DNA of 64,000 nt from Bacillota bacterium (GCA_023405135.1 JAEXYZ010000108.1:1-64000); one strand, 5' to 3'; numbered from the stretch's first letter, positions 16,944-26,328 are shown. Numbers and translations are program-made. Notes: a model not told the origin generated them from the sequence alone.

Positions 16944-17624
16944 ATGAAAAAAGTATTTGAAAATGACTGGCAAGAAATATTAGCTGAAGAATTTGAAAAA
17001 ACATATTACATACAATTAAGAAAATTTGTAGCCGAGCAATATAGCATATCAACAGTTTATCCACCGCAGAATGAAGTTATGAGCGCGTTTTATACAGTCC
17101 CATATAAGGATATGAAAGTTGTCATTTTAGGACAAGATCCGTATCATGGACCAGGACAAGCTCACGGTATGTGCTTTTCGGTAAAAAAAGGCGTGCCACA
17201 TCCGCCAAGCTTACGAAATATTTTTCAAGAATTATATAATGATTTAGGGTGCCCAATTCCGAAAGATGGCTATTTAATGAAATGGGCAAATCAAGGTGTA
17301 TTCCTGTTAAACACAGTATTAACGGTTCGCCAAGGGGAAGCAAATTCTCATAAAGGTGCCGGTTGGGAGCAATTTACCGACGCGGTTATTGAAAAACTAG
17401 CTGCACGACAAGAACCAATTATCTTTGTATTATGGGGAAGACCTGCTCAAATGAAACGAGCAATTATTGAACAAAAAGGTTCACACCATTTTATTTTACA
17501 GGCGCCACATCCAAGCCCATTAAGTGCCCATCGTGGATTTTTTGGAAGTAAACCATTCTCTAAAATTAATGAAAAATTAGTTGAGTGGGGACAACAGCCG
17601 ATTGATTGGAATTTAAATGAATAA
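16944..17624 (+). CDS. ung: uracil-DNA glycosylase
   Basis: Removes uracil from DNA in base-excision repair. The 226-residue family 1 enzyme has the water-activating motif GQDPYHGPGQAHG (catalytic Asp near residue 65), the uracil-binding LLNTVLTV region and the leucine-loop motif HPSPLSAHRGFFG. AGAGAGGTG lies just before the ATG. It heads a cluster with three small conserved genes, as in B. subtilis. Confidence 0.97.
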   Translation: MKKVFENDWQEILAEEFEKTYYIQLRKFVAEQYSISTVYPPQNEVMSAFYTVPYKDMKVVILGQDPYHGPGQAHGMCFSVKKGVPHPPSLRNIFQELYNDLGCPIPKDGYLMKWANQGVFLLNTVLTVRQGEANSHKGAGWEQFTDAVIEKLAARQEPIIFVLWGRPAQMKRAIIEQKGSHHFILQAPHPSPLSAHRGFFGSKPFSKINEKLVEWGQQPIDWNLNE

Positions 17625-17690
17625 ACCTGCAAAACTTTTTCTAATATAAAAATCATGGTACATTTGTATTGAAAGTGAGGGGAGCTTTAA

Positions 17691-17873
17691 ATGAAAGTTA
17701 ATTGTTTTAAGTGTCAATATTTTCGCGTGACTTGGGATCAGCATAATCCAAGAGGCTGTTCTGCATATCAATTTAAATCAAAACAGCTTCCTTCGATTGT
17801 AGTAAAAAATTCTTCTGGAATGGATTGTATGCAGTTTTCGCCAAAGCAAACTCAGGAGGTAAGCCGAGGATGA
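17691..17873 (+). CDS. small cysteine-rich conserved protein
   Basis: Sixty residues with CFKCQYF near the N-terminus and further Cys in RGCSAY and GMDCMQF, a possible small metal-binding protein. GAGGGGAG lies six bases before the ATG, and the gene overlaps ywdI by four bases, so it is likely translated. I do not recognise a characterised function. Confidence 0.7.
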   Translation: MKVNCFKCQYFRVTWDQHNPRGCSAYQFKSKQLPSIVVKNSSGMDCMQFSPKQTQEVSRG

Positions 17874-18157
17874 TTTCATATCAAACATTATTAAATGAAA
17901 TAGAACAACTTGTTTCAAATGCGAAAAATGTTAACGATGAACAACAATTACGTGAACAATTAAGTGCAATACGTGCCCTTTGTAATGTAGCATTAACAAA
18001 CGGAAGTAGTAATCAATCCCCTAAGCGGCAACCTGCGACAACTAATTTGTCCAATCAATCAATTTCATCTCAAAGTATGATAAACAATACTTCATCTTTG
18101 AATGGTTCAATGCTTCAAGAAAATGATGCAAATGGAGATTCAATTTTTGATTTTTAA
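17870..18157 (+). CDS. YwdI family protein (DUF5327)
   Basis: A 95-residue protein: MISYQTLLNEIEQLVSNAK and LREQLSAIRALCNVAL form a predicted helical N-terminal half, followed by a low-complexity Ser/Asn/Gln tail ending in DSIFDF. The ATG at 17870 is chosen over an earlier in-frame ATG because AGGAGG lies ten bases upstream and it makes an ATGA overlap with the preceding gene. Position after ung matches ywdI. Confidence 0.75.
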   Translation: MISYQTLLNEIEQLVSNAKNVNDEQQLREQLSAIRALCNVALTNGSSNQSPKRQPATTNLSNQSISSQSMINNTSSLNGSMLQENDANGDSIFDF

Positions 18158-18235
18158 AGAAATTTTTATTAATAAAAAACAAAGCACGGCCTTATTAAAT
18201 AAAGGACGTATTTTTGAGAAAGAGGTAATAGGGAA

Positions 18236-18616
18236 ATGAAAGGTTCAATAGTTTCCGGTGCGATTCATGGATTTTTGGCAGTGGCATTAGGTGCTTTTGG
18301 CGCCCATGCATTAAAGGGAGTTTTAGATGAATATGGAGCTGGAATTTGGGACACAGCCATTCAATACCAAATGCTTCATGCTACTGCGCTACTTGTAGTT
18401 GGCGTTTTAATGAGTTCGAAAGTATTAGGTGCTTCAACCCAGCTTAAATGGGCTGCAATTTGTATGAATGTAGGAGTTTTATTCTTCTCTGGTAGCTTAA
18501 TGATTTTAGCAATTACAGGTATTGGTGTTTTAGGTGCCATCACACCAATCGGAGGCGTCTTTTTCTTAGTAGGATGGATCCTTGTAATTGTTGCAGCATT
18601 AAAACATAAAAATTAA
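18236..18616 (+). CDS. DUF423 family membrane protein (YwdK)
   Basis: A 126-residue membrane protein with four hydrophobic segments; LGAFGAHALK and YQMLHATALLVVG are family hallmarks. Function unknown. It sits between ywdI and gerQ-linked genes, as in B. subtilis, and is preceded by AGAGGTAATAGGGAA. Confidence 0.87.
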   Translation: MKGSIVSGAIHGFLAVALGAFGAHALKGVLDEYGAGIWDTAIQYQMLHATALLVVGVLMSSKVLGASTQLKWAAICMNVGVLFFSGSLMILAITGIGVLGAITPIGGVFFLVGWILVIVAALKHKN

Positions 18617-19008
18617 AAAGTTAGAATTATAGAATGAAAGTACTCTGTCAGTACGTGACAAATGAAGGTAGTAGTATGTACGGCCATGTCTTATTACAAT
18701 TGTAAAAGGATTTAGTCGCAGTGGCTTCGCTTCCAATAACGATTTAGTTGAAGCCTACTCCAAGCACTGTTCCTTACATATCAGGAAAACCTTGCTTTGT
18801 CTACAATCTGATAGGTCAAATCAATCTATAATTCTTTTTTTGTTTCAATTTTTCGAATAATAAAATAAATTAATATTTAATATCCTATAATCATGGTAAA
18901 GTAGATGATATTATTGGTAATCCAATCCTGTATTTGAGAGTATAAAATATTGACAGTACCCTGTATTTTGGTAAATTAGTTATAGAAATTGAGAAAGGGG
19001 TAGTTCCT
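18617..19008. other. gene-free stretch
   Basis: About 390 bases with no convincing open reading frame or terminator-grade hairpin. A TTGACA at 18950-18955 may belong to the amidohydrolase promoter, but no good -10 box stands 17 bases away. Confidence 0.4.
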
Positions 19009-20187
19009 GTGGATCGTTTATTTTCGGCACTACATAAATATTATGAGGAAATGGTTTCGATTCGTCGTTATTTACATGAAAATCCCGAACTTTCGTTTCA
19101 TGAAGTACATACTCCTGCTTATATAGCAAATTATCATCGCAATCTAGGGCTTGAAGTTCGAGAAGGGGTAGGGGGGCGAGGTGTTGTTGCAACATTACAT
19201 GGTGCAAAACCTGGTAAAACCGTTGCAATTCGTGCAGATTTTGATGCGTTAGCGATTCAGGAATTAAACGATTTACCATATAAATCAAAAGTAGATGGCG
19301 TGATGCATGCTTGTGGTCATGATGGCCATACTGCAACAGCACTCGTTCTAGCAAAAGCTCTTTTTGAAATAAAGGAAGAAATCCATGGGAATATAGTCTT
19401 TATCCATCAGTTCGCAGAAGAAATCACTCCAGGTGGAGCCAAACCGATGATTGCGGATGGCTGCTTAGATGGAGTAGATGTTATTTTTGGCACACACTTA
19501 TGGGCACCAACACCTTTAGGGGATGTTTTAGTTCGAAACGGGGCAATCATGGCAGCTGCTGATATGTTTGAGATTACAATCTATGGGAAAGGTGGCCACG
19601 GAGCAGAGCCGCATAATTCAGTAGATGCAATTGTTATTGGCTCTCATTTTATTACCCAGCTACAAACACTCGTTTCACGTAGAGTTGATCCGTTAAAATC
19701 AGCTGTTATTTCAATTGGTCATTTTGAAGCCATTAATCCCTTTAATGTAATTGCTGAAAAGGTAGTTTTGAAAGGAACAGTTCGAACATTTGAAGAGGGG
19801 GTTCGTTCATTTATCGAAAATGAAATCGAGTTGCTCCTTAAATCCATTTGTGAAAGTGCACATGCAACATACGATTATAAATTTTTTAGAGGCTACCCAC
19901 CTGTTGTAAACCATAAAAAGGAAACTCAATTTCTTGCAAATGTAGCTTGTCAAGTTCCCGAGGTGAAAAATGTGACAGAGTGTGCACCATTAATGGTAGG
20001 CGAAGATTTTGCTTATTATTTAGAAAAAGTACCAGGTACATTTTTCATCACAGGTGCAAAAAATCCTGAATGGGAAACTGTATACCCACATCATCATCCA
20101 CGATTTGATTTTGATGAAAAGGCAATGCTAATAGCTGCAAAAACTCTTGGTTTAGCTACTATAAACTATTTAAAAACTAGTAAATAA
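19009..20187 (+). CDS. M20 family amidohydrolase/peptidase
   Basis: Zinc-dependent amidohydrolase of 392 residues (M20D, amino-acylase/IAA-amino-acid hydrolase type). Metal-binding motifs are RADFDAL, HACGHDGHTATAL and HQFAEEITPGGA (catalytic Glu), with the dimerisation-domain motif GKGGHGAEPHNSVD and the C-terminal MVGEDFAYYLEKVPG. Substrate cannot be told; N-acyl amino acids are usual. The GTG start has AAAGGGG eight bases upstream. No operon partner. Confidence 0.87.
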   Translation: MDRLFSALHKYYEEMVSIRRYLHENPELSFHEVHTPAYIANYHRNLGLEVREGVGGRGVVATLHGAKPGKTVAIRADFDALAIQELNDLPYKSKVDGVMHACGHDGHTATALVLAKALFEIKEEIHGNIVFIHQFAEEITPGGAKPMIADGCLDGVDVIFGTHLWAPTPLGDVLVRNGAIMAAADMFEITIYGKGGHGAEPHNSVDAIVIGSHFITQLQTLVSRRVDPLKSAVISIGHFEAINPFNVIAEKVVLKGTVRTFEEGVRSFIENEIELLLKSICESAHATYDYKFFRGYPPVVNHKKETQFLANVACQVPEVKNVTECAPLMVGEDFAYYLEKVPGTFFITGAKNPEWETVYPHHHPRFDFDEKAMLIAAKTLGLATINYLKTSK

Positions 20188-20234
20188 TCTAGCAAACTAA
20201 TATTAAAAATATAAAATATAGGGTGAGGAATTCT

Positions 20235-21923
20235 ATGAGTATAGGAGCAAAGCTAAACATAACTATCTATTCACTAATTATTTTAATATGTATTTCTGTT
20301 GGCGTTAGTTTTTACAATTTAGATAATATTGAAGAGAAAATGGAAGAAGCATTAGATTATAGAGTATCTCAAATTCTTACTGCAGAGGAAATTCGCTATG
20401 CACGAGCAATGCAAAGTGCGTCTGTTCGTGAAGTAATAATCGATGGATCGGTACAATCGAAAGAAGCTTTAGCACATTATCAAGGTTTAGTAGATGAAAA
20501 TGTAAATAACCTAAGTAGTGTAGTATCTAGTGATACAATGAAGGGCTACTTAGATGAAATAGTGAAACTTGAAGAAAGCAATAAAAATAATATTAGTTTA
20601 GCAGAGGCAGCGCTAAATGATGGAGATAAAAAACAAGCGTCAATTATCGTAACAAATTTAATAGCAGAAGATAATAGACGTTTAACAGAAGTTATAGATA
20701 AAATGTTAGACTATCAAAATTCGCAAATAGAGGACATTAAAGCTCAATCAAAATCAGCGATGGGGACATCTAAAACAATTTCCATCATTATATTGATAAC
20801 AAGTATTATCATTAGTATTATCTTAGTTATTTACGTTCAAAATACAATAAAAACGCCGTTAAGAAAAGTAGTTGATTCTGTAAAAGTTGTTTCAACAGGG
20901 GATTTAACTGAAGAAGATATTAAAGTGAGAACAAAAGACGAGATTGGTCAGCTTTCAGAAGCGTTTAATACGATGAAAAATAATCTTAAAACACTCATTT
21001 ATAGTGTGCAGCAAAATACAGAACATTTAAGTGCGGCTGCAGAGGAACTTTCAGCTAGTACAGAGGAAGTAACTGCAACAACAGAAGATGTAACAAGCCG
21101 AGTTAATACAACAGCAGAAACAGTGAAAAGCAATTCTCAAGCAGCTTTTGAAAGCGCACGATCCATGGAAGAAACGGCTGTAGGAGTACAACGCATTGCA
21201 GAATCTACTCAACAATTAAATAATAGTTCTCTAGATGCAAGTGAAACTGCAACAAAAGGGAAAGAAATAATACGTCAAGCTAATAATCAAATGAATATGA
21301 TTAATCAATCAACTCAATCAGTCAATGTACTTGTTCAAAAGTTAAGTAAACAGACAGAAGAGATTGAGAGAATTTCGAAGGTTATTACAGACATTACAGA
21401 ACAAACAAATTTACTTGCTCTTAATGCCGCAATAGAAGCTGCACGAGCAGGAGAACATGGCAAAGGATTTGCAGTAGTGGCAGACGAAGTTCGAAAATTA
21501 GCTGAAGAATCAAAAGAATCTGCTAGTCAAATTTTCTCTTTAACGACAGAAATTAAATTAGATACAGAAAATGTTGAGAAAGCTGTTTCAGAATCACTAT
21601 CATCAGTTCAAGACGGGGTTGAAATAATTGGAGTTGCTGGAGATTCGTTCTCGAATATTGTACAAGCTGTTGAAAATATGACAGTACAAATACAAGAAAT
21701 CTCTGCTACTTCAGAGCAAATTTCCGCTAGTGCAGAAGAAGTGTCTGCCTCAGTCAATGAAATTTCAAAAGGTTCTTCACAATCAGCAAATGATGTAGAA
21801 CAAATTGCCCTTGCAATAGAAGAGCAAGCAGCAACTATGGAACAAATAAACGGTGTTGCAGTCGAGTTAAGTGCTAAAGCACAAGACTTACAAAATGAAA
21901 TTCAAAAATTTAAAATTAAATAG
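20235..21923 (+). CDS. methyl-accepting chemotaxis protein
   Basis: Transmembrane chemoreceptor of 562 residues. Transmembrane helices lie at about 9-28 and 181-201, enclosing an extracellular helical sensor of the four-helix-bundle type. A HAMP domain follows (about 203-255), then a long coiled-coil signalling domain whose tip contains ITEQTNLLALNAAIEAARAGEHGKGFAVVADEVRKLAE-type sequence for CheA/CheW contact. The ATG at 20235 follows GGTGAGG by six bases; an in-frame GTG upstream overlaps that site. Ligand unknown. Confidence 0.95.
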   Translation: MSIGAKLNITIYSLIILICISVGVSFYNLDNIEEKMEEALDYRVSQILTAEEIRYARAMQSASVREVIIDGSVQSKEALAHYQGLVDENVNNLSSVVSSDTMKGYLDEIVKLEESNKNNISLAEAALNDGDKKQASIIVTNLIAEDNRRLTEVIDKMLDYQNSQIEDIKAQSKSAMGTSKTISIIILITSIIISIILVIYVQNTIKTPLRKVVDSVKVVSTGDLTEEDIKVRTKDEIGQLSEAFNTMKNNLKTLIYSVQQNTEHLSAAAEELSASTEEVTATTEDVTSRVNTTAETVKSNSQAAFESARSMEETAVGVQRIAESTQQLNNSSLDASETATKGKEIIRQANNQMNMINQSTQSVNVLVQKLSKQTEEIERISKVITDITEQTNLLALNAAIEAARAGEHGKGFAVVADEVRKLAEESKESASQIFSLTTEIKLDTENVEKAVSESLSSVQDGVEIIGVAGDSFSNIVQAVENMTVQIQEISATSEQISASAEEVSASVNEISKGSSQSANDVEQIALAIEEQAATMEQINGVAVELSAKAQDLQNEIQKFKIK

Positions 21924-21971
21924 AAAAAATAAGTCAATATTGAAAGTCAGGATAACTTGCGAAAGACTGAA

Positions 21972-22019
21972 AAAATCCACTTCATTTAACCTTAAAAGAG
22001 GTTTGTGAAGTGGATTTTA
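21972..22019. terminator. bidirectional terminator between the receptor gene and gerQ
   Basis: AAAATCCACTTCA (21972-21984) and its exact complement at 22006-22018 form a 13-bp stem with T-rich flanks on both strands, between convergent genes. Confidence 0.8.
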
Positions 22020-22028
22020 TTTTTCTCA

Positions 22029-22415
22029 TTATCTTGGAGATTGATTGAAGTATGCAAGCTCTTCTTCGAATTCCGCATAGTCAAAATAAATCATTGGGAA
22101 TAAAAAGCGGTGGTTTGTTTGTAATTCACGAATAATTGCATGGTCGCGTCCAGCTGCTTCAACTACTCCACGAACTGAAATTGTATTTCCATTACTGCCA
22201 CCTGTTGCTTCTGGAACAGTAAAATGGAAAGTGCCCGGTTTTCCGCGATTTAATCGTAATATATTTTCAATATACGACTCTTCGCGCATTGTTGGAGCAG
22301 CACCGCCAGTTTGCATCGTTCCACCACTTGTAGCTGGCGGTATTACTTGTTGGCCAGGCTGAATTGAACCAGTTGCATATTGTTGTCCTGCAGGGCTCCA
22401 GTAATAATAACTCAA
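22029..22415 (-). CDS. gerQ: spore coat protein GerQ
   Basis: Inner coat protein cross-linked by transglutaminase and needed in B. subtilis for localisation of the germination lytic enzyme CwlJ. The 128-residue product has YWSPAGQQ, GSIQPGQQVIPP, EESYIENILRLNRGK, GVVEAAGRDH and a C-terminal FDYAEFEEELAYF. A TTG start at 22415 is favoured: AAGGAG sits nine bases upstream and YYYWSP then follows at once; an in-frame ATG at 22433 overlaps that ribosome binding site. Confidence 0.88.
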   Translation of the reverse strand: MSYYYWSPAGQQYATGSIQPGQQVIPPATSGGTMQTGGAAPTMREESYIENILRLNRGKPGTFHFTVPEATGGSNGNTISVRGVVEAAGRDHAIIRELQTNHRFLFPMIYFDYAEFEEELAYFNQSPR

Positions 22416-22433
22416 AATGTAACACTCCTTCAA

Positions 22434-22803
22434 TTGAATTTTTCATATTATATATATGTGTAAAAAATGATTTAATACTTTGATATTCAAAAGCTACATA
22501 ATTTGCGTATTAATCAAGTTAGTAGGGGAAACTGAAAGTTAATGATTTGCACTCCAGCGATATCACTACCTCCTAATTACAATGTATGCTTTTGCTACCA
22601 TTTCAGAATAAAAAATGATAAAAAAATGCCTATGCAAATAATCTATGTAAAATAATTTAATTCGTTCTTAATTTTGTATAAAAAAATCATCAAATAAATA
22701 CAATGAAAGAAGGGGATATTTATATTTTTAATAGGACTTACGAAAGGTAATTAATGATGTAAGGGGAGTTGTTTTTAAGTAGATTTCATTAGGAGCTGAT
22801 ACT
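22434..22803. other. intergenic region between gerQ and a small membrane gene
   Basis: AT-rich and gene-free. It must hold the gerQ promoter on the minus strand (a sporulation sigma factor is expected) but I cannot identify a clear match. Confidence 0.35.
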
Positions 22804-22986
22804 ATGCAAATAGGTATTTGGATAGCTATTATCATCAGTGCGATTATTTCATTTGTTGTCGCAAGTTTTTACGAGCAACCATTGCATTGGTATTTATTTG
22901 TCTTAATTATATTCATTGGTTTATTTATTCATACGATAATTATTATATTAAAAACAGAAGATGAAAAAGAAAAAAACGAGACATAG
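22804..22986 (+). CDS. small two-helix membrane protein
   Basis: Sixty residues: two hydrophobic helices (IGIWIAIIISAIISFVVA and YLFVLIIFIGLFIHTIIIIL) and a charged tail (KTEDEKEKNET). AGGAG lies eight bases before the ATG and a terminator overlaps its end, so it looks like a real monocistronic gene. No family recognised. Confidence 0.65.
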   Translation: MQIGIWIAIIISAIISFVVASFYEQPLHWYLFVLIIFIGLFIHTIIIILKTEDEKEKNET

Positions 22987-23023
22987 AAACCAATGTAAAT
23001 TGAATTTATGTCTCGTTTTTTAT
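22973..23023 (+). terminator. terminator of the small membrane gene
   Basis: AAAACGAGACATA (22973-22985) pairs exactly with 23007-23019, followed by T residues; overlaps the stop codon. Confidence 0.8.
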
Positions 23024-23093
23024 TTTACTATGTTAGTTCCCGGTCGTTGCCTCTTATATGTCATCTTTTTCGAACGACATCTTAACGGTACTA

Positions 23094-23849
23094 TTATTTA
23101 TTTACACTTAAAAATTGAACTAATTTTTCATTGTCCAATAGGTTACCTACTAAAAATTCCCCAAATTCACCGTAGCGTGCTGATACTTCATCAAAACGCA
23201 TTTCGTAAACGATTTTTTTGAACTGTAACATGTCATCAGAGAATAATGTTACACCCCATTCATGGTCATCTAATCCTACAGAGCCAGTAATGTATTGTTT
23301 TACTTTACCAGCATAGCTACGTCCGATTAAGCCATGAGAACGCATTAAGTCACGGCGTTGTTCCATTGATAGCATGTACCAATTGTCGTCTCCTGTACGG
23401 CGTTTGTCCATTGGATAGAAACAAACATATTTAGTACGTGGAAGTTCAGGATATAGACGAGCACGTACATGTGGGTTTTGATATGGATCTTCATTCGATT
23501 CGCCAGCTAAGTAGTTTGACAATTCAACTACAGATACATAAGAATATGTTGGGATTGTGAAATCAGCAATGGCTAATTTATTAAATTCTGCTTCAAGTTC
23601 TTGAAGTTCTTCAGGAGTTTCGCGAAGAATCATTAACATAAAGTCAGCTTTTTGACCAATAATTGAGTAAAATGCATGAGATCCTGTTTTTGCAACGTGT
23701 GCCTCATTAAGTTTTTCTAAATAATTTACGAATTCGTCCACTGCTTTTGCTCGTTCTTCTTGTGAAACTAATTTCCAAGATGTCCAGTCAATAGCGCGGA
23801 AATCGTGTAAACAGTACCAGCCATCTAATGTAATTGCTGCTTCGTTCAT
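23094..23849 (-). CDS. hemQ: coproheme decarboxylase (HemQ)
   Basis: Catalyses the final step of the coproporphyrin-dependent heme pathway of Gram-positives, decarboxylating coproheme to heme b. The 251-residue chlorite-dismutase-fold protein has Tyr145, Lys149 and the proximal His172 in YPMDKRR and MRSHGL, the positions known from Geobacillus HemQ. It is divergent from lipL and preceded by a Fur-like box. Confidence 0.95.
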   Translation of the reverse strand: MNEAAITLDGWYCLHDFRAIDWTSWKLVSQEERAKAVDEFVNYLEKLNEAHVAKTGSHAFYSIIGQKADFMLMILRETPEELQELEAEFNKLAIADFTIPTYSYVSVVELSNYLAGESNEDPYQNPHVRARLYPELPRTKYVCFYPMDKRRTGDDNWYMLSMEQRRDLMRSHGLIGRSYAGKVKQYITGSVGLDDHEWGVTLFSDDMLQFKKIVYEMRFDEVSARYGEFGEFLVGNLLDNEKLVQFLSVNK

Positions 23850-23869
23850 TATATAAACACTCCCTTAAT

Positions 23870-23884
23870 TGATAATCATTCACA
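23870..23884. promoter_or_regulatory. Fur/PerR-like box upstream of hemQ
   Basis: TGATAATCATTCACA matches the 7-1-7 Fur consensus TGATAATnATTATCA at 12 of 14 positions and lies about 20 bases before the hemQ start. Candidate only; PerR boxes are similar. Confidence 0.35.
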
Positions 23885-24112
23885 ATTATCTTAGCATAAA
23901 AAAGAAATAAAACGTTGTATGAAAAGCCACAATTTCATGAAATTCACGAATTCGTCAATAGTGTGCTCAACTTTTAATCAAAATATTTTTCGTGTATGCT
24001 TGGGTTATAAGAAAAAATCCATATTATTCGTAAGTGTCTCACAAGTTGAGATGAATTTTATTTCAGTCGGTGTACCAACGCCTGCTAATTGATAGTTAAG
24101 GAGTAAAAGAGT

Positions 24113-24943
24113 ATGAATCCTTTATTACAGCAAAATACATGGCGCTTTATGGACCAATCTATTATGATGAAAAACCGCACTCCACTAGAATCCTTTGCGA
24201 TGGATGATACGCTATGTCACTTAGTTGGGCAATTAAAGTCAAGTGCTACAGTTAGAACATGGGTTCATGATCATACAGTTGTTTTAGGAATACAAGACCA
24301 CCGTTTACCTTTTGTACAAGATGGTATCGAATTATTAAAGATGCGCGGTTATAATTCTATTGTTCGAAATTCTGGTGGTTTAGCTGTCGTTTTAGATAGT
24401 GGCGTGTTAAATATTTCTGTCATTCTTTCAGAGCAAAATGAGGCAATTAATATTAATACAGGTTACGATGTGATGGTTGATTTTATCAAGCTACTATTCC
24501 CTGAGATTGCAAATAAAATTGAAGCATATGAAATAGTTGGTTCCTACTGTCCAGGTTCCTATGATTTAAGTATTGAAGGAAAAAAGTTTGCTGGTATTTC
24601 TCAACGTCGCTTACGTCAAGGAATCGCCGTACAAATCTATTTATGTATTGAAGGCAGTGGAAGTGAGCGAGCAGAATTAATCCGTGATTTTTATCGTACA
24701 AGTTTAAAAGATATCGAAACAAAATTTGAATATCCGAAAATACAACCTGAAGTCATGGCTAGTATTAGTGAACTATTAAATATAACGATTACTGTACAAG
24801 AAACGGTCTTTCGATTACAAAATGTGCTGCAATTGTTAGGTGAAAATATTATTTTGCAATTATTAAATCAGAAAGAGTTAGAGCTTTATACTTTCTATTT
24901 AGAGCGAGTATTAGAAAGAAATAAAAAAATGTTAGCAAAATAA
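24113..24943 (+). CDS. lipL: octanoyl-[GcvH]:protein N-octanoyltransferase
   Basis: Amidotransferase that moves octanoyl groups from GcvH to E2 subunits during lipoate assembly. The 276-residue BPL/LplA-fold protein has the active-site cysteine at 146 in GSYCPGSYDLS, RNSGGLAVVLD and KKFAGISQRR. AAGGAGTAAAAG precedes the ATG. Its place beside hemQ and rsfA matches ywfL of B. subtilis. Confidence 0.92.
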   Translation: MNPLLQQNTWRFMDQSIMMKNRTPLESFAMDDTLCHLVGQLKSSATVRTWVHDHTVVLGIQDHRLPFVQDGIELLKMRGYNSIVRNSGGLAVVLDSGVLNISVILSEQNEAININTGYDVMVDFIKLLFPEIANKIEAYEIVGSYCPGSYDLSIEGKKFAGISQRRLRQGIAVQIYLCIEGSGSERAELIRDFYRTSLKDIETKFEYPKIQPEVMASISELLNITITVQETVFRLQNVLQLLGENIILQLLNQKELELYTFYLERVLERNKKMLAK

Positions 24944-24949
24944 TAGAAA

Positions 24950-24990
24950 AAACGGATGTGCTTAATTTGGCACATCCACATTTTCTTTTT
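24950..24990. terminator. bidirectional terminator between lipL and rsfA-type gene
   Basis: GGATGTGC (24954-24961) and GCACATCC (24970-24977); T-rich tail on the plus strand and TTTTTTCT on the minus strand. It overlaps the stop codon of the minus-strand gene. Confidence 0.78.
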
Positions 24991-25624
24991 CACTATTCAT
25001 ATTTGCATAGTTTGCTACGAGATTACCGTTCTTCTCCATTTTAAATACAGGAGCAACACGTTGTTCATCCTCGTCTAATGTTACTAGTCTACGAGCACGA
25101 TTCATAATTTGAACAAATTGCTCGTAATCTTCACGAATCTCTTTATTCTCTTGTTCTAGACGTTTTAATTGATTTTCTAATTCTTTTATTTTTTCAGTTG
25201 CAGTATTTGCGATATGACGCCATTTAGTAGCTTCATTATCATTGCCACTTTGATTTTGTAAACGTAGTAAGTATGCAATAACAATATCTAGATTAAGAGA
25301 CGATAAAGGAATAGATTTTGCTTCCTCACCATTTTGAGCTGTTGGTAGTAAATAAACTCCTTGTGCACGACGTCTTCCACCCATACCTAATACTCGCATT
25401 CTTTCTTTTCTTTCTTTCTTTGCTTCTGCTAGTTCTTTTTCATATAAACGACGAACGACTGCATTCCAGCGAAAACCACATGCTGCAGCTGTTCTATTAA
25501 GTGCATCACCAGCTTCTTCAAATGCGTTTAACTGTGTACTTCCTTCTTTTACATGTCGTAAAACTGCTTCTGCTAATAATTCATCGTTTTCTTTTAGCCA
25601 AGCATCTTGTCTAATTTTGACCAT
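24962..25624 (-). CDS. rsfA: RsfA family transcriptional regulator
   Basis: A 220-residue protein with an N-terminal Myb/SANT-like DNA-binding region (VKIRQDAWLKENDELLAEAVLRHV, RTAAACGFRWNAVVRRLY), a basic linker and a coiled coil at about 135-175. B. subtilis RsfA (YwfN) fine-tunes the sigma-F regulon in the prespore. Synteny with lipL and ywfO supports orthology, though Bacillales have paralogues of this family. Confidence 0.82.
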   Translation of the reverse strand: MVKIRQDAWLKENDELLAEAVLRHVKEGSTQLNAFEEAGDALNRTAAACGFRWNAVVRRLYEKELAEAKKERKERMRVLGMGGRRRAQGVYLLPTAQNGEEAKSIPLSSLNLDIVIAYLLRLQNQSGNDNEATKWRHIANTATEKIKELENQLKRLEQENKEIREDYEQFVQIMNRARRLVTLDEDEQRVAPVFKMEKNGNLVANYANMNSEKENVDVPN

Positions 25625-25979
25625 TTTTTTATCCTCCTGTTAATGTAGTAGTTTTGTTATTTCAAAACTTATGATGTCCAACATGTTCCAATTTTAAACA
25701 TATGAATTAAAAGAATTTTTAATAGTATCTTTTGAACTAATACAACTTTGGATAGTTTCACATAAGAAAACCTTTGTTTAGAAAATAAGTAGTTGATTAA
25801 ATATTTAGTGGAGGAAGTTAAGAATGAACACATTTTCAGACCTTTGACTGAACTATATCGTTTTTACTTGAAGAGGTATGTTTTTATAAGCTACAATAGC
25901 TGGTAGGTTAAAAAATCTTGCTAAAAAATAGAATGTATAAACAATTAAAAATAAACAAATAGAAAGGGTTGTTGACAAA
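25625..25979. other. intergenic region with a seven-codon frame
   Basis: Gene-free apart from a very short frame at 25824-25847: GTGGAGGAAG stands six bases before an ATG that encodes MNTFSDL and stops. The ribosome binding site is good but the peptide is tiny; it could be a decayed gene or a leader peptide. Nothing else recognised. Confidence 0.35.
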
Positions 25980-26204
25980 ATGGCAAACGAATTTCGAGTT
26001 TGCGATGAATGTCAGGCCGTTAATTTAAAAACGTTAATTCCAAAATTAAAAGAACTAGATCCAGATGCAACGATTGAAATTGGCTGTCATTCATATTGTG
26101 GACCTGGTCGTAAAAAAACATTTACATTTGTAAACGGTCGACCAGTAGCTGCATTAACAGAAGAAGAATTAATGGAAAAAGTAGTAGCAAAGCTAAAAGG
26201 ATAA
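25980..26204 (+). CDS. DUF1450 (YuzB-like) small protein
   Basis: Seventy-four residues with four cysteines in VCDECQAVN and GCHSYCGPGRKKTF, the pattern of the YuzB/UPF0349 family, which suggests metal or Fe-S binding. Function unknown. AGAAAGGGTTG lies upstream of the ATG and a terminator follows. Confidence 0.82.
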   Translation: MANEFRVCDECQAVNLKTLIPKLKELDPDATIEIGCHSYCGPGRKKTFTFVNGRPVAALTEEELMEKVVAKLKG

Positions 26205-26216
26205 TGAAATATTATG

Positions 26217-26256
26217 CTATCTTCTAGATTATTTAGGAGATAGCTATTTCTTTTTG
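26217..26256 (+). terminator. terminator of the DUF1450 gene
   Basis: GCTATCTTCTA (26217-26227) and TAGGAGATAGC (26235-26245), one mismatch-type wobble, followed by TATTTCTTTTT. Confidence 0.7.
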
Positions 26257-26328
26257 TAGAGTTTAATGTATTTTCGCCTAAACTCACATATAATAGAAAG
26301 TAATATTATGGGAGTGAGGTGCGGTCGA

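Noticed and set aside
18950..18978. TTGACA as promoter of the amidohydrolase
   Set aside because: No acceptable -10 box at 16-18 bases; not listed as a feature.
20026..20042. A TACCAGGTAC match inside the M20 amidohydrolase gene
   Set aside because: It lacks the paired second end and encodes the conserved VPGTF stretch, so it is coincidental coding sequence, not a sixth element.
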